Below, in pieces: positions 37,524 to 46,217 of a stretch of 64,000 nt of DNA. The stretch comes from DASZQY01 sp963843565 (GTDB lineage: Bacteria > Pseudomonadota > Alphaproteobacteria > Rhizobiales > Kaistiaceae): positions 1,612,001-1,676,000 of the forward strand of contig CAWJKY010000003.1 of the NCBI GenBank assembly GCA_963843565.1, written 5' to 3'. The notes beneath the pieces were generated by a model. The model saw nothing but the letters and a program-made list of their open reading frames with translations, searched no databases and had not been told where the DNA came from. The first letter of the stretch is position 1. Every line of letters begins with the position of its first letter. Both the position numbers and the translations under genes were made by a program.

Positions 37524-38168
37524 ATGAAGTCCTTGTTCGGCCTCGCTCTCACCGTCCTGCTGTCCGGCTGTGTCGGCGCCCCCAGCGTGTACAAAGCGGA
37601 GCTTGATGCCGGCGCCGCAAAGACGGAGCCCACGTTTCAAGCGAACATGCGATCCGCCGAGACGCTGGCGGCCAATTACATACAGCTGTCGGACCAAGCC
37701 GCCGTGGCGCAAGATGCGGCTGCACTCGGCATCATCGCTGCCGCCGGTGTCGCGGCCGGCACGCTCCTCTTTGACGGAGGCAGCGGCTTCATCAAGGGCG
37801 CGGGACTTGCGGCGGGCGGTCTGACCGCGACCTCCGGGTACTTCAAGCCCGGTGAGACCAGCCTCGCCCTCCTCAGTGCGGCTGAGCAGCTGCAGTGCGT
37901 GCACAGTGCCGGCCAGTTGCTCGTTCGAGACACCAGACTTCGTGAACCGGGCCCGAACGCGGTGGAGATCATTTCGTCGTCAATCCTGACGGTCAGGTTG
38001 AATCTGCGCAAGAAACTGTCGCGGCAGCTGCCCGACTACGCGAGCCTGGTTGCCGCGCTGCAAGCCACCTACGCGCCTTCCGGCACGGTTGTCACGGCCT
38101 CAGGCGTCTCCACGGACGTTGCGGTTGAGGCCTTTCGCACCGCTGCACTGAAATGCCTGCTCAAGTAG
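37524..38168 (+). CDS. Hypothetical lipoprotein
   Basis: 214 residues beginning MKSLFGLALTVLLSGC, a lipoprotein signal with lipobox LSGC (Cys16), so it should be lipid-anchored in the envelope. A glycine/alanine-rich hydrophobic stretch (about 68-105, IIAAAGVAAGTLLF) could be a second membrane-associated segment. The rest is helical and polar. No family is recognised. The gene stands alone after the 386-bp non-coding stretch, convergent with the transglycosylase gene, and its codon use looks slightly less GC-rich than its neighbours, which could indicate recent acquisition. Confidence 0.7.
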   Translation: MKSLFGLALTVLLSGCVGAPSVYKAELDAGAAKTEPTFQANMRSAETLAANYIQLSDQAAVAQDAAALGIIAAAGVAAGTLLFDGGSGFIKGAGLAAGGLTATSGYFKPGETSLALLSAAEQLQCVHSAGQLLVRDTRLREPGPNAVEIISSSILTVRLNLRKKLSRQLPDYASLVAALQATYAPSGTVVTASGVSTDVAVEAFRTAALKCLLK

Positions 38169-38277
38169 CGCGGGGAACCGTTGCCGAGGCAACTGGCGCG
38201 CCGCAGACCTCAACACGCCCGACCACGACCCACGTGACCGTCGTTGCAGCGGGCCGGTGGCTCCGCCGGGTGCCCCT

Positions 38278-39087
38278 CTACTTCCTGTCAAGCTTCTTGG
38301 CGAAGTAGACGATCGTCTTCTTGTAGACCTCGGCGCGGTTCCAGCCGTTGAGGACGCCGTAGTTGGCGGAGCCCTCGTCGTAGGAGGCGCCGGCCTTCCA
38401 GCCGTAGCCCTTGAGGTAGTTGGCGGTGGAGGCCAGCGCGTCGGCGTAGGAATGGATGAGGTCGGGGCGGCCGTTGCCGTCGAAATCGACGGCGTATTTC
38501 CACCAAGACGACGGCATGAACTGGGTCTGGCCGATCTCGCCGGCCCAGCCGCCCTTCATGGCGGCGGGGGTGAGATCGCCCCGGGCGACGATGTGGAGCG
38601 CCGCCAGCAACTCGTCCCGGAAGAAGTCCGAGCGGCGGCAGTCGTAGGCGAGCGTCACCAGCGAGCGGATCGCCGGGGTCTTGCCGGTGTAGCCGCCATA
38701 GCCGGTCTCCAGCCCCCAGATGGCGACCAGAACGGCGCCGGGGACGCCGTAGCGCTTCTCGATGCGCTTCAGGAGGCCGGCGTTCTGGCGCATGCGGCCA
38801 AGGCCTGCGTCGAGCATGCCCGAGGTGACCCGCTTGGCGCGATATTGCTCGAAGCTCTGCTTGAAGTAGTGCTGGTTGCGGTCGAGCTTGAGGATGGCGG
38901 CGCTCGGCGTGATGCCGGCGAGCGCCGAATCGACGGTCGACTGGGGGATGCCGTCGGCGACGGCGTCGGCCTTGAAGGCGGTCATCCAGGCGTCGAAGTT
39001 GCCGCCGCACTTGGCGGCGGAAGCGGCGCCGCCCCCGGCCGTGACGATCAGCGTGACAGCCAGCGCAGAAACCCACGCGAGACGCAT
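38278..39087 (-). CDS. Lytic murein transglycosylase, MltB family
   Basis: 269 residues with a signal peptide (MRLAWVSALAVTLIVTAGGG, cleaved near ASA). The catalytic Glu lies in IWGLETGYGGYTGKTPAIR, the MltB/SLT_2 signature, and further family motifs are GEIGQTQFMPSSW, DFDGNGRPDL and SYADALASTANYLKGYGW. It cleaves peptidoglycan glycan strands in the periplasm, forming anhydro-muropeptides. There is no C-terminal peptidoglycan-binding domain, so this is a short form. The start is set at the signal peptide, not at the upstream in-frame ATGs. Confidence 0.94.
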   Translation of the reverse strand: MRLAWVSALAVTLIVTAGGGAASAAKCGGNFDAWMTAFKADAVADGIPQSTVDSALAGITPSAAILKLDRNQHYFKQSFEQYRAKRVTSGMLDAGLGRMRQNAGLLKRIEKRYGVPGAVLVAIWGLETGYGGYTGKTPAIRSLVTLAYDCRRSDFFRDELLAALHIVARGDLTPAAMKGGWAGEIGQTQFMPSSWWKYAVDFDGNGRPDLIHSYADALASTANYLKGYGWKAGASYDEGSANYGVLNGWNRAEVYKKTIVYFAKKLDRK

Positions 39088-39204
39088 GCGAAGCACCCTC
39101 CCCCTCAACGGAATCGGCATACTGCCAGAAGGCGGAGGGCGGCGAAATGGCGGCTTCCGCAACCGATTCTCAACGGTTCGCGGGCGAATCTGGCGGTGCG
39201 GGGC

Positions 39205-39218
39205 TTGTTTCAGATCAA
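39205..39218 (+). promoter_or_regulatory. Candidate FNR/FixK-type box upstream of hemA
   Basis: TTGTT-TCAG-ATCAA, matching 9 of 10 defined positions of the FNR/FixK/FnrL consensus TTGAT-N4-ATCAA, centred about 118 bp before the hemA start in the hemA/transglycosylase divergent gap. Oxygen-responsive control of hemA by FnrL is established in Rhodobacter; here it is inferred. Confidence 0.5.
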
Positions 39219-39329
39219 ACCGGATCGGCAGGGAGCCCCTAGGTTTCCGGCTCGCGCGGCAATCTGCCGGTGGACTCGGCGGCCGCGGGCCCCTACTTTT
39301 CCGCCATTCTAAAGAGGCGCGGAGCTTCG

Positions 39330-40613
39330 ATGGATTACGGGTCGATTTTCGTCGAGGCGCTGGCCGCCCTCCACGCGGAGCGCCGCTACCGGGTGTTTGC
39401 CGACATCGAGCGGCGGGCGGGGGCTTTCCCGCACGCCATCTGGCACGCCGAGGGCGGCGACCGGGACATCGTGGTGTGGTGCTCCAACGACTATCTCGGC
39501 ATGGGGCAGAACGCCAAGGCGATCGGCGCGCTGACCGAGACGGCGCGCAGCATGGGCACCGGCGCCGGCGGCACGCGCAACATCTCGGGCACCAACCACC
39601 CGCTGGTCCAGCTGGAGGCCGAACTCGCCGACCTGCACGGCAAGGAGGCGGCGCTCGTCTTCACCTCCGGGTTCATCTCCAACGAGGCGACCATCTCGAC
39701 GGTCGCCAAGCTGCTGCCCGACTGCATGATCTTTTCCGACGAGCTGAACCACGCCTCGATGATCGAGGGCGTGAGGCGCTCGGGCGCGCAGAAGGCGATC
39801 TTCCGCCACAACGACGTCGCGCACCTGGAAGAGCTGCTCAAGGACGCCTCGCCGAGCCGGGCGAAGCTGATCGTGTTCGAGTCGGTCTATTCCATGGACG
39901 GCGACGTGGCGCCGATCGGCGCGATCGCCGACCTCGCCGCGAAGTACGGCGCCATGACCTATCTCGACGAAGTGCACGCGGTCGGCATGTACGGGCCGCG
40001 CGGCGCGGGAATCGCGGAACGCGACGGCGTCATGGACCGCATCGACATCATCGAGGGGACGCTCGCCAAGGCTTTCGGGGCGCTGGGCGGCTACATCACC
40101 GCCAGCCGCGCCATCGTCGACACAGTGCGCTCCTACGCGCCGGGCTTCATCTTCACCACCGCACTGCCGCCGGGCATCGCGGCGGCGGCGCTGACCGCGA
40201 TCCGCCACCTCAAGGTTTCCGCCGCCGAACGCGAAGGCCAGCAGAAGGCGGTCGCGGCGACGCGCGGGGCGCTGAGCGCGGCCGGCCTGCCGGTGATGAC
40301 CAACTCGACGCACATCGTGCCGCTGTTCGTGGGCGATGCGGAGCTCTGCAAGCAGGCGAGCGACCTGTTGCTCAACGAGCACGGCATCTACATCCAGCCG
40401 ATCAACTATCCGACGGTTCCCCGCGGGCAGGAGCGGCTGAGGATCACGCCGACGCCGTTTCACGACGCGGCGCTGATCGCGACCCTCAGCGACGCGCTCG
40501 CCAAGGTGTGGGACGCGCTGGGACTGCCGCGCCACACCGGCGAGGAGCCGCCCAAGCAGGCGGCGGTCGGCGGCAACACGCGGGTCGGCGTCTTCCCGCC
40601 GGCGGGCGGCTAA
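39330..40613 (+). CDS. hemA: 5-aminolevulinate synthase
   Basis: 427 residues. It condenses glycine with succinyl-CoA to 5-aminolevulinate, the C4 (Shemin) entry to haem typical of alphaproteobacteria. Start MDYGSIFVEAL matches the family. Landmarks: GSGTGAGG-type turn (MGTGAGGTRNISGTNHPL), YLDEVHAVGMYG with the PLP-ring Asp, and Schiff-base lysine K247 in EGTLAKAFGALGGY (K248 in the Rhodobacter enzyme). It is a monocistronic-looking gene with its own 242-bp upstream gap that includes a possible FNR box. Confidence 0.97.
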   Translation: MDYGSIFVEALAALHAERRYRVFADIERRAGAFPHAIWHAEGGDRDIVVWCSNDYLGMGQNAKAIGALTETARSMGTGAGGTRNISGTNHPLVQLEAELADLHGKEAALVFTSGFISNEATISTVAKLLPDCMIFSDELNHASMIEGVRRSGAQKAIFRHNDVAHLEELLKDASPSRAKLIVFESVYSMDGDVAPIGAIADLAAKYGAMTYLDEVHAVGMYGPRGAGIAERDGVMDRIDIIEGTLAKAFGALGGYITASRAIVDTVRSYAPGFIFTTALPPGIAAAALTAIRHLKVSAAEREGQQKAVAATRGALSAAGLPVMTNSTHIVPLFVGDAELCKQASDLLLNEHGIYIQPINYPTVPRGQERLRITPTPFHDAALIATLSDALAKVWDALGLPRHTGEEPPKQAAVGGNTRVGVFPPAGG

Positions 40614-40629
40614 CCCTCTCCCGACTTCC

Positions 40630-41667
40630 CTACCCGGACTTGCCGGCGCGGCCGAGGACGACGCGGGTCACGATCGGCATGGAAACCGCGATGGCGATGA
40701 AGCGCGCCAGCTGGTGAACGGCGACGAAGGCCGAATCCATCTGCAGCGCCAGCGCCATGGCGGTCATGGCCTGGAGCCCGCCCGGCGCGAAGGCGAGCAG
40801 CACCTGGGTCGGCGGCTGCGGCACGATGAGCGACACCGCGACGGCGGAAAGTGCGGCGACCGCCAGGGCGATGAGAAACGCGCCGAACGCCGCGCCGAAG
40901 ATTTGCCCAAGCAGGCGAAGGTCGGTGCCGGCGAAGCGGCAGCCGATCATGGCGCCGAGAACGACATAGGCGGCGACGGTCAGCCATTGCGGCGGCATGC
41001 CGCTCATCAACCCGGTGGCGTGGAGCACGCCGCTCACGAACAGCGCGCCGGTGAGCAGGCCGGCGGGCACGCGCAGGGCGGCGAAGACAAGCGCGCCGGC
41101 GGTCGAAGCGAACAGCAGGACAACGACGGAGAGAAGCGACGCCTGCACCCCGGCGACCGGTTCGGGGGTTGGCTCGATCGCCGAAACCAGCGCCGGGATT
41201 GCCACCACCAGAAGGAATATGCGGATGCTCTGGCCGATGGCGACGCGGCGGAGATCAGCACCGGTGGTGCTGGCGATCGCCACCACATAGGAGAGTGCGC
41301 CGGGAATGGCGGCGAAGAGCGCCGTGGCGCGATCCCACCTGGCGACGCGGGTCAGGAAGACGTAGACGGCGAACACCATGGCGGCGACGCCGACCATGAG
41401 GCCGGCGAGGCTGAGTGGCCACGACGCGGCGTCCGCGACGACCTGCGGGCTGATGCCGGCGCCAAGCAGCGCGCCCAGCACGACGAAAACGACGTTGGTA
41501 AGCGAGGCCGGGACGCGCACCTCGAGGCCGCCGATGGCGGCCACCGTGACGACGATCATGGCGCCGGACAGCCAGCCGGCCGGCACGCCGATGAAGATCG
41601 CAAGCGCGCTGCCGGCAAGGCCGATCGCCAGCGTGCGCGCCACGATCAGGACGGCGCGCCAGTTCAT
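40630..41667 (-). CDS. AbrB family membrane protein
   Basis: 345 residues with about nine predicted membrane spans and two related halves, each with a G-rich pair (VPAGWLSGAMIV near 32 and VPAGLLTGALFV in the second half), the internal duplication typical of PF05145. The family name comes from E. coli AbrB, and transport or regulation roles remain poorly defined; older annotation as ammonia monooxygenase is not reliable. The gene is convergent with hemA (16 bp gap). The start MNWRAVLIV precedes the first span. Confidence 0.85.
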   Translation of the reverse strand: MNWRAVLIVARTLAIGLAGSALAIFIGVPAGWLSGAMIVVTVAAIGGLEVRVPASLTNVVFVVLGALLGAGISPQVVADAASWPLSLAGLMVGVAAMVFAVYVFLTRVARWDRATALFAAIPGALSYVVAIASTTGADLRRVAIGQSIRIFLLVVAIPALVSAIEPTPEPVAGVQASLLSVVVLLFASTAGALVFAALRVPAGLLTGALFVSGVLHATGLMSGMPPQWLTVAAYVVLGAMIGCRFAGTDLRLLGQIFGAAFGAFLIALAVAALSAVAVSLIVPQPPTQVLLAFAPGGLQAMTAMALALQMDSAFVAVHQLARFIAIAVSMPIVTRVVLGRAGKSG

Positions 41668-41701
41668 CGAGCGGCGGCCTTCACGGTGCGGGGGCGACGC
41701 C

Positions 41702-42256
41702 TCAGCTCTCAAGGGCCCGGGCGATGTCGAGAAGCTTGCCGACGGTGTTCCAGTTGCGGGCCGTCATGGGGATGCCGCCGACGGCGCGCTCCAGAACGGC
41801 GGTTGTGAGCTTCGATTTGCCGATGCCGTTGGGGAAATGGAAGAAGAGCTCACGGCCCGAAAGTTTCAGCTTTTCGCCGGCCGGTGTCTTGAGGGCGGCG
41901 AGCTTGTCGCTCGCGGTCGCGTCGGGCGCCTTGTCCATGAAGGCGATCAGCAGATGGCCGGGATCCGACTTGGCGGCGGCGGGCCACGGGTTGCGCGTCA
42001 TCGCGTCGGCGATTTCATCGGCAGTGCGCACCATGACCGCCGGGCGGAAGCCGTGGACCTTTTCGATGCCGTCGGCGAGCTTCCTGGCGACGGCCGCGTC
42101 GGTCCCCTTCGCCTTGAAGACGACGTTGCCGCTCTGAAGCAGGGTGGTGGCGCTGGTGAAGCCGAAGGTGGCGCAGAGCGCCTTGAGGTCGGCCATGCGG
42201 ATCAAGTTGTTGCCGCCGACGTTGACGCCGCGCAAGAGGGCCGCGAAGACCGTCAC
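41702..42256 (-). CDS. DUF1697 family protein
   Basis: 184 residues starting with GTG at 42256, whose GTGA overlaps the stop of the aminotransferase gene. The N-terminal core VFAALLRGVNVGGNNLIRM, followed by the LQSGNVVF strand, is diagnostic of DUF1697 (PF08002). The C-terminus has ARNWNTVGKLLDIA. Function unknown; it is predicted cytoplasmic. The overlap suggests translational coupling with the aminotransferase. Confidence 0.9.
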   Translation of the reverse strand: MTVFAALLRGVNVGGNNLIRMADLKALCATFGFTSATTLLQSGNVVFKAKGTDAAVARKLADGIEKVHGFRPAVMVRTADEIADAMTRNPWPAAAKSDPGHLLIAFMDKAPDATASDKLAALKTPAGEKLKLSGRELFFHFPNGIGKSKLTTAVLERAVGGIPMTARNWNTVGKLLDIARALES

Positions 42257-43428
42257 CGTTTCTTCACCCACTCGGCAAGGCGGGCAGTGCCTTCGCGAAC
42301 CTGGCCGGCGTCGCGGGCGAAGCAAAGGCGCAGGAAGCGCTCGCCGCCGGCGCCGAATGCGATGCCGGGCGCGACGCCGACGTTGGCCTCCTCGACCAGA
42401 CGCAGCGCCAGGCGGCGGGTGTCGTCCTCGCCGTCGATGGACAGGAACAGGTAGAAGGCGCCGGCCGGCTCGGCGAAGCGAACGCGCCCGGTTTCGGCAA
42501 GGCCGGTGGTGACGATCTCGCGGCCGACGCGGGCGCGCTCGACCTGAAGCTTCAGGAATTCTTCGCCCTCGTCGAGGGCGACGGTGGCGGCGCGCTGACC
42601 GAAGACGGGAACACCGGAGGTCGAATACTGAATGAGGTTCTCGACGGTGTCGCCGAGGGCGGGCGGCGCCGACAGCCAGCCAAGGCGCCAGCCGGTCATC
42701 GCCCAGTTCTTGGAGAAGGTGTTGACGTAGAGGATCTTCTCATCGGGTTCGGCGTGATCATAGAAAGACGGCGAGCGGTCGCCGGAATAGAAGAAGCGGT
42801 GATAGACCTCGTCGGCGATGATCCACAGGCCGCGCTCGCGGGCGAAGGCCAGAACGGCGCGAAGCTCGTCGTGGCTCGCGGTCCAGCCGGTCGGGTTCGA
42901 CGGGGAATTGAGGAAGAGCGCCGTGGTGCGGTCGGTGGCGGCATCGAACAGACGGTCGAGATCCAGCGTCCAGCCGGCGTTGCCGAAGCTCAGCGGCACC
43001 TCGATCGAGCGGGCGCCGCCGACACCGATGGCGGCGGCGAAGTTCGGCCATGCGGGGGTCGGCAGCAGCACCTCGTCGCCAACGCCGGCGACCATGCGGA
43101 CCGCGGTCTGGATCGCCTGCATGCCGCCGATGGTGACGAAGAAGCGCTCCGGATCGAAATCCTTGTCGAAGACCCGGGTGTGATAGCGGGCGAGCGCGGC
43201 GCGCAACTCGGGCACGCCGCGCTGATAGGTATAGAACGTCTCGCCGGCACGCAGCGACTGAACAGCGGCGTCGGAGATGAAGGCGGGGGTCGGCAGATCG
43301 CCCTCCCCGACCCAGAACGGAATCAGCCCCTCCCGGCCGCGGCCGTAGTTGAACACCTCCACGATGCCGCTTTCGGGCGCCTCGCGGGCCTCGGCACGCA
43401 GCGCTGAGACAAGTCGATCGGATTGCAT
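42253..43428 (-). CDS. PLP-dependent class I/II aminotransferase
   Basis: 391 residues, fold type I. The Schiff-base lysine is K240 in NTFSKNWAMTGWRLGW, the ring-stacking Asp is in IIADEVYHRFF and the substrate Asn in NSPSNPTGW. It belongs to the aspartate/aromatic aminotransferase subgroup; the substrate is not clear from sequence. It is followed directly by the DUF1697 gene. Confidence 0.93.
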   Translation of the reverse strand: MQSDRLVSALRAEAREAPESGIVEVFNYGRGREGLIPFWVGEGDLPTPAFISDAAVQSLRAGETFYTYQRGVPELRAALARYHTRVFDKDFDPERFFVTIGGMQAIQTAVRMVAGVGDEVLLPTPAWPNFAAAIGVGGARSIEVPLSFGNAGWTLDLDRLFDAATDRTTALFLNSPSNPTGWTASHDELRAVLAFARERGLWIIADEVYHRFFYSGDRSPSFYDHAEPDEKILYVNTFSKNWAMTGWRLGWLSAPPALGDTVENLIQYSTSGVPVFGQRAATVALDEGEEFLKLQVERARVGREIVTTGLAETGRVRFAEPAGAFYLFLSIDGEDDTRRLALRLVEEANVGVAPGIAFGAGGERFLRLCFARDAGQVREGTARLAEWVKKR

Positions 43429-43507
43429 GGTTGGCTACTCGGGCGGGACCGCCGGACGGGTGACAATGCCACGGGCGCCCGGCGGACGACTCATGAATTT
43501 CGCTCGC

Positions 43508-43527
43508 GGCGTTCCATCAGGAACGCC
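43508..43527 (-). terminator. Hairpin downstream of mscL
   Basis: Perfect 8-bp stem GGCGTTCC/GGAACGCC with a 4-nt loop, 7 bp after the mscL stop on the minus strand. No T-run, so its strength as an intrinsic terminator is uncertain. Confidence 0.5.
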
Positions 43528-43534
43528 GATGGGT

Positions 43535-43951
43535 TCACGCCTTCCTGGCGAGCAGGTCGCGAATCTCGCCGAGCAGGACCTCTTCCTTGGTCGGCGCGGG
43601 CGGCTTGGCGGGCGCGGGCGCCGGCTGGGCGCGCAGGCGGTTGACCATCTTGACGACGATGAACAGCACCCAGGCGACGATCAGGAAGTTGATGACCAGC
43701 GTGATGAAATTGCCCCAGGCGAGCGTGGCGCCGGCCTTGCGGGCTTCATCCAGGGTGGCGGCGGGCGTGCCGCTCATCTGCCAGTAAAGCTGCGAGAAAT
43801 CGACGCCGCCGGTGACCAGTCCGATGATCGGCATGATGAGGTCGTTGACCACCGACTGGACCAGCCCGTTGAAGGCGGCACCGATGATGATGCCGACCGC
43901 CAGGTCGATCATGTTGCCCTTGATGGCGAATTCCCGGAATTCCTTCAGCAT
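43535..43951 (-). CDS. mscL: Large-conductance mechanosensitive channel
   Basis: 138 residues, the usual MscL length. N-terminal MLKEFREFAIKGNMIDLAVG leads into the first span with VGIIIGAAFNGLVQSVVNDL; the second span is NFITLVINFLIVAWVLFIVV, and the C-terminal helix is RLRAQPAP... KEEVLLGEIRDLL. It forms a pentameric inner-membrane pore opened by membrane tension during hypo-osmotic shock. The start ATG at 43951 is fixed by the conserved N-terminus. Confidence 0.97.
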   Translation of the reverse strand: MLKEFREFAIKGNMIDLAVGIIIGAAFNGLVQSVVNDLIMPIIGLVTGGVDFSQLYWQMSGTPAATLDEARKAGATLAWGNFITLVINFLIVAWVLFIVVKMVNRLRAQPAPAPAKPPAPTKEEVLLGEIRDLLARKA

Positions 43952-44134
43952 GGACCCCGTCTCCAATGGCCGCTCTTGGCCGAGCGGCACGTGAGGCGAC
44001 CGGACCGCCCGGCGCCTTGCAACGTCCTATCGCCGGGTTGACGGCGTGGCAAACCGATCCCATCGTTCCGCCCGACCTTTCGGGTCAGAATCGGCGGCTT
44101 TCCAAGCGGCGGACGGCGGCGCCGGTCTCAGGAG

Positions 44135-44398
44135 ATGCGCGTGGCGCGGGGACGGGACGAGGCAAACTGGCGGCGGCGGACGGCCCGGTTCTCCGCGGGA
44201 ACGATTCTTCTGGGGCTCGTGCTGGCGCTGGCGCCGTTCGCGGCGCCGGGTCTTTTCCACGGCCGGCCGATCCTCCGCCTGCCGGCGGCAACGTTCATGA
44301 TGGTGGTCGGCATGCCGCTCGTCCTCCTGGCGCTCGCCGCCCTGTTTGCACGCTGGCAGCTTGCCATCGACCGGCACTACGACGTGTCGGAGCGCTAG
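44135..44398 (+). CDS. Small membrane subunit of a sodium:solute symporter (DUF4212-like)
   Basis: 87 residues with a basic N-terminus (ANWRRRTARF) and two hydrophobic spans (about 20-40 and 49-70), ending WQLAIDRHYDVSER. The size, topology, W-R-R start and final D-R-x-Y resemble DUF4212 proteins, the small partner of VC_2705-type symporters. The large subunit gene starts 10 bp downstream, as expected. The similarity is moderate, so the family assignment is an inference supported mainly by position. Confidence 0.65.
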   Translation: MRVARGRDEANWRRRTARFSAGTILLGLVLALAPFAAPGLFHGRPILRLPAATFMMVVGMPLVLLALAALFARWQLAIDRHYDVSER

Positions 44399-44408
44399 CG
44401 GCACGTCG

Positions 44409-46217
44409 ATGGCCCAGCGGACCCGCGGCGCGTTCGGCCGGATCACCGGGCTCTTCGGCGCCGCGTTCGTCATCACGCTGGTGGTGCTGACGCTGCTCGG
44501 AACCTACGGCCTGCCGACCGCGATCGTCGGCACGATCCTCGGCGGTGCCCTGCTCGTCACCTTCGCGGCGGTGGGGATCGGCGCCGGCACGATCCAGCCA
44601 TCGGTGTTCTACGCGGCGGGCGGCGCGCTGCCGCCGGCCGTCAACGGCGTCGCCGGCGCGACGGCGATCCTCACCGGCACCGTGTTCCTCGGGCTGGCCG
44701 GCACCGCCTTCGACGACCTCACCAGCGCGGCGGCGTTCGGCACGGGGCTGGCGCTCGGCCTCCTGATCCTGGCGGTCGCCATCGCGCCGTACGTGCGCAA
44801 ATCGGGGGCCATGGGGATCGCCGACTTCCTCGGCTTGCGGCTGGGCGGCCGGGCCGTGCGGATCGCGGCGGCGACGGTCGTGGTGACCGCGCTGTTGCCG
44901 GCGCTCGCCGCGGCGATCGCGACGGCGGCGGAGCTGACCTCGGCGCTGCTCGGCGTTGGCGGGGGCGCGGCGCTCACCATCATCGCCATACTGATCCTGA
45001 CCGGCACCATGCTCGGTGGGCTGCGCGGCGTGACGCTGACGGCGCTCGTCCAGTACGTGGTGATGGCGGTGGCGTTCCTGGCGCCGGTGGTGGTGGCGTC
45101 GGTGCGCGCCACCACGGTGCCGCTGCCGCAGTTCACCTTCGGCTATGCGCTCGCCGACGCGGCGGCCGAGGCGCAGGCGCTCGGCGGCGACTTCGCGGCG
45201 GCGCTGCCGCGCCAGTTCCTGACGCTGGCGCCCGGCCACGCGGTGGCGACGCTGATCGCGGTGGCGGCGGGGATCGCCGTGCTGCCGCATCTGGTGCTGC
45301 GCAACGCGGCGGTGGCGAGCGCCGACGGCGCACGGCGGTCGGCGGTGTGGGCGCTGATCTTCGTGCTGCTCGTCATTCTGGCGGCGCCCGCCTACGCCGC
45401 CTTCACCCACCTGACACTGCTGCGCGACTACGTCGGCAGCGCGATCAGCGGGTTGCCCGACTGGGTGTTCACGTTCGGGGGCGCCGGGCTCGTGCAGCTT
45501 TGCGGGGCCGACGCGACCTCGCCGGTCGCGGCGATCGCCGCCTGCGGCCGCGACACGCTGCAGGCGAGCGACCTGGCGCTCAGCGGCGACGCCATCGTGC
45601 TCGCGGCGCCGGCGATCTTCGGCCTGCCGGCGACCTTCAGCGCACTCATCGCGGCGGGCGCGCTCAGCGCTGCGCTGGCCGCCGGCAGCGCCATGGCGAT
45701 CGCCATCTCCAACGCGCTCGGCCATGACGTCTATGGCGCCATCGTCGACCCGCGCGCCTCGGCCGGGCGACGGCTGCTGGTCACCCGCGTCGCGCTGCTG
45801 GCGACGGTCGCCGTCGCGATGCTTCTCGGCACCCACGCCGAAGACGCCATGCGGGCGCTGGCGCTGACGGCAATTTCGGTATCGGCGGGGGCGCTGTTTC
45901 CGGCGACGATCCTGGCGATCTGGTGGAAGCGCGGCAACGCGGTCGGCGGGCTCGCGGCAATCGTGGCGGGCGGCATCGTGACCTGGGTGGTGGCGCTCGG
46001 CCATCTTTTCCCCGACCCGGCGATCCCCGGCCCGCTCGACTGGCTGCACCTCAACGAGCTGACCGGGGCGCTTGCTGGTATGGTCGCCGGGTTCATCGCC
46101 GGCATCGCCGGCAGCCTGCTCAGCGCCGCGCCGGACGCGCGACGGCGCGCCATCGCCGAAGCCGTCCGGCTGCCCGGCGGCCAACTCCCCAACCTTCAGG
46201 AAAGCGATCCTCGATGA
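44409..46217 (+). CDS. Sodium:solute symporter, VC_2705-like
   Basis: 602 residues with about 13-14 predicted spans of the SSS family. A cytoplasmic-to-membrane segment RKSGAMGIADFLGLRLGGRAVR (about 120-141) is a conserved SSS feature, and later LPATFSALIAAGALSAALAAGSAMAIAISNALGHDVY matches the sodium-site helix region. The VC_2705 subfamily pairs with a small DUF4212 subunit and is often predicted to move acetate or other short acids. The start MAQRTRG is chosen over an upstream ATG in the small-subunit gene. The stop overlaps the iminopeptidase start. Confidence 0.85.
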   Translation: MAQRTRGAFGRITGLFGAAFVITLVVLTLLGTYGLPTAIVGTILGGALLVTFAAVGIGAGTIQPSVFYAAGGALPPAVNGVAGATAILTGTVFLGLAGTAFDDLTSAAAFGTGLALGLLILAVAIAPYVRKSGAMGIADFLGLRLGGRAVRIAAATVVVTALLPALAAAIATAAELTSALLGVGGGAALTIIAILILTGTMLGGLRGVTLTALVQYVVMAVAFLAPVVVASVRATTVPLPQFTFGYALADAAAEAQALGGDFAAALPRQFLTLAPGHAVATLIAVAAGIAVLPHLVLRNAAVASADGARRSAVWALIFVLLVILAAPAYAAFTHLTLLRDYVGSAISGLPDWVFTFGGAGLVQLCGADATSPVAAIAACGRDTLQASDLALSGDAIVLAAPAIFGLPATFSALIAAGALSAALAAGSAMAIAISNALGHDVYGAIVDPRASAGRRLLVTRVALLATVAVAMLLGTHAEDAMRALALTAISVSAGALFPATILAIWWKRGNAVGGLAAIVAGGIVTWVVALGHLFPDPAIPGPLDWLHLNELTGALAGMVAGFIAGIAGSLLSAAPDARRRAIAEAVRLPGGQLPNLQESDPR

